Below are positions 5,641-6,144 of a stretch of 6,144 nt of DNA, one piece after another (the stretch's first letter is position 1; every line of letters begins with the position of its first letter). Location of the stretch: contig JACRCA010000355.1 in the NCBI GenBank assembly GCA_016234425.1, positions 1-6,144 on the forward strand, given 5' to 3'. Source of the DNA: Deltaproteobacteria bacterium (GTDB taxonomy: Bacteria > Desulfobacterota > SM23-61). A model generated the notes under the pieces. The model saw only the letters and a list, made by a program, of their open reading frames with translations. It did no database searches and was not told the DNA's origin. The translations under genes and the position numbers were made by a program.

Positions 5641-6144
5641 GTTTTGACTTTTTATCCCATACTTCCGGGTTGACGGGGTATTTTGGCCTTTTTCCTTGCA
5701 GGGTGGCTAAGACTTCCTCAACAGCCGCCATTCCGCATCGGTAAAGGCTCTCCTCGGTCGTGCCGGCATAGTGGGGAGTGGCCAGAACATTGGGGTGATT
5801 CAGGAGAGGATCGGCAGGGTCAGGGGGCTCCAGCTCCCAGACATCCAGGGCGGCCCCGGCGATCTGACCGGATAAGAGGGCTTCATAGAGGGCTTTCTCA
5901 TCGACGATTCCTCCACGGGCCGTGTTAATCACGTAGGCACCCTTCTTCATCAAAGCCAGCTCCTTCTTTCCTACCATGCCCTTCGTTTCTGCGGTTAATG
6001 GGCAATGGATGGTGAGGAAATCGATGGGGGGTAGCATATCTTCCAGAGTCTTCTCTTTTTCCACCCCAAAGGAGTTCATAATTTCGGCAGAGACATAGGG
6101 GTCATATCCTTTCACTTTTATGTCAAAAGCCGCAATACATTTTC
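5615..6144 (-). CDS. D-isomer-specific 2-hydroxyacid dehydrogenase (phosphoglycerate dehydrogenase-like), C-terminal part
   Basis: The frame enters from the right edge without a start in the window and gives 175 residues ending at TAA (5615-5617). A GTG at 6115 is internal, since coding sequence continues upstream (KCIAAFDIKV). The fragment covers the end of the NAD-binding Rossmann domain and the return to the catalytic domain. GYDPY (12-16 of the fragment) has the Asp that selects NAD over NADP. MKKGAYVINTARGGIVDE contains the substrate-binding Arg76; Glu105 in WELEPP and His124 in TPHYAG complete the catalytic set. These enzymes interconvert 2-hydroxy and 2-keto acids; a serA-type role is possible but the substrate cannot be decided from this half. 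No ACT domain follows, so it would be a short-form enzyme. The last residues (RGLRAERA) are encoded within repeat copy B, so the native C-terminus was probably replaced. Confidence 0.93.
   Translation of the reverse strand, partial: KCIAAFDIKVKGYDPYVSAEIMNSFGVEKEKTLEDMLPPIDFLTIHCPLTAETKGMVGKKELALMKKGAYVINTARGGIVDEKALYEALLSGQIAGAALDVWELEPPDPADPLLNHPNVLATPHYAGTTEESLYRCGMAAVEEVLATLQGKRPKYPVNPEVWDKKSKRGLRAERA

Overview
The window looks like chromosomal DNA from a Gram-negative bacterium, most plausibly Desulfobacterota (former Deltaproteobacteria, Syntrophales or Desulfobacterales-like) or an uncultivated relative. This rests on remembered family resemblance and not on a search. The clues are a TPR protein whose N-terminal region resembles proteins common in that group, a Tat-exported amidase, a VapBC pair, a small retropepsin-like protease, and GC-rich palindromic repeats lying in AT-richer spacers.

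Layout, left to right. (1) A minus-strand gene for an exported coiled-coil/TPR protein starts at 717 and runs off the left edge. (2) A 0.9 kb AT-rich gap holds its likely promoter and a short reading-frame relic that may be the tail of a tyrosine recombinase. (3) A complete plus-strand gene (1652-3202) encodes a Tat-signal amidase with an intact Lys-Ser-Ser triad. It is followed by a long perfect-or-wobble hairpin and, further on, by a strong intrinsic terminator (3445-3486). (4) Copy A of an 88-bp repeat with imperfect terminal inverted repeats lies at 3534-3621. (5) A vapBC toxin-antitoxin operon (4005-4651) has a good sigma-70 promoter, and its toxin has Glu in place of the first catalytic Asp. 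(6) A small clan AA aspartic protease-like gene (4776-5156) is preceded by a perfect extended -10 promoter. (7) A non-coding stretch (5157-5614) holds tandem hairpins, a possible transposase-tail relic, a solitary repeat end (copy C, inverted) and most of copy B of the 88-bp repeat. (8) The 3' part of a minus-strand D-2-hydroxyacid dehydrogenase gene enters from the right edge. Its last eight or so codons and its stop lie inside repeat copy B.

How the parts relate. The housekeeping-type genes at the two ends and the amidase appear to be independent transcription units. The vapBC plus protease block (about 1.9 kb between the repeats) is bracketed by directly oriented, diverged copies of the 88-bp element, so it reads as a small accessory island in repeat-rich DNA. 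No large new multi-gene system is evident. The most interesting points are the repeat family and its capture of a gene end, the atypical VapC active site, and the D-S-A active-site motif of the protease.
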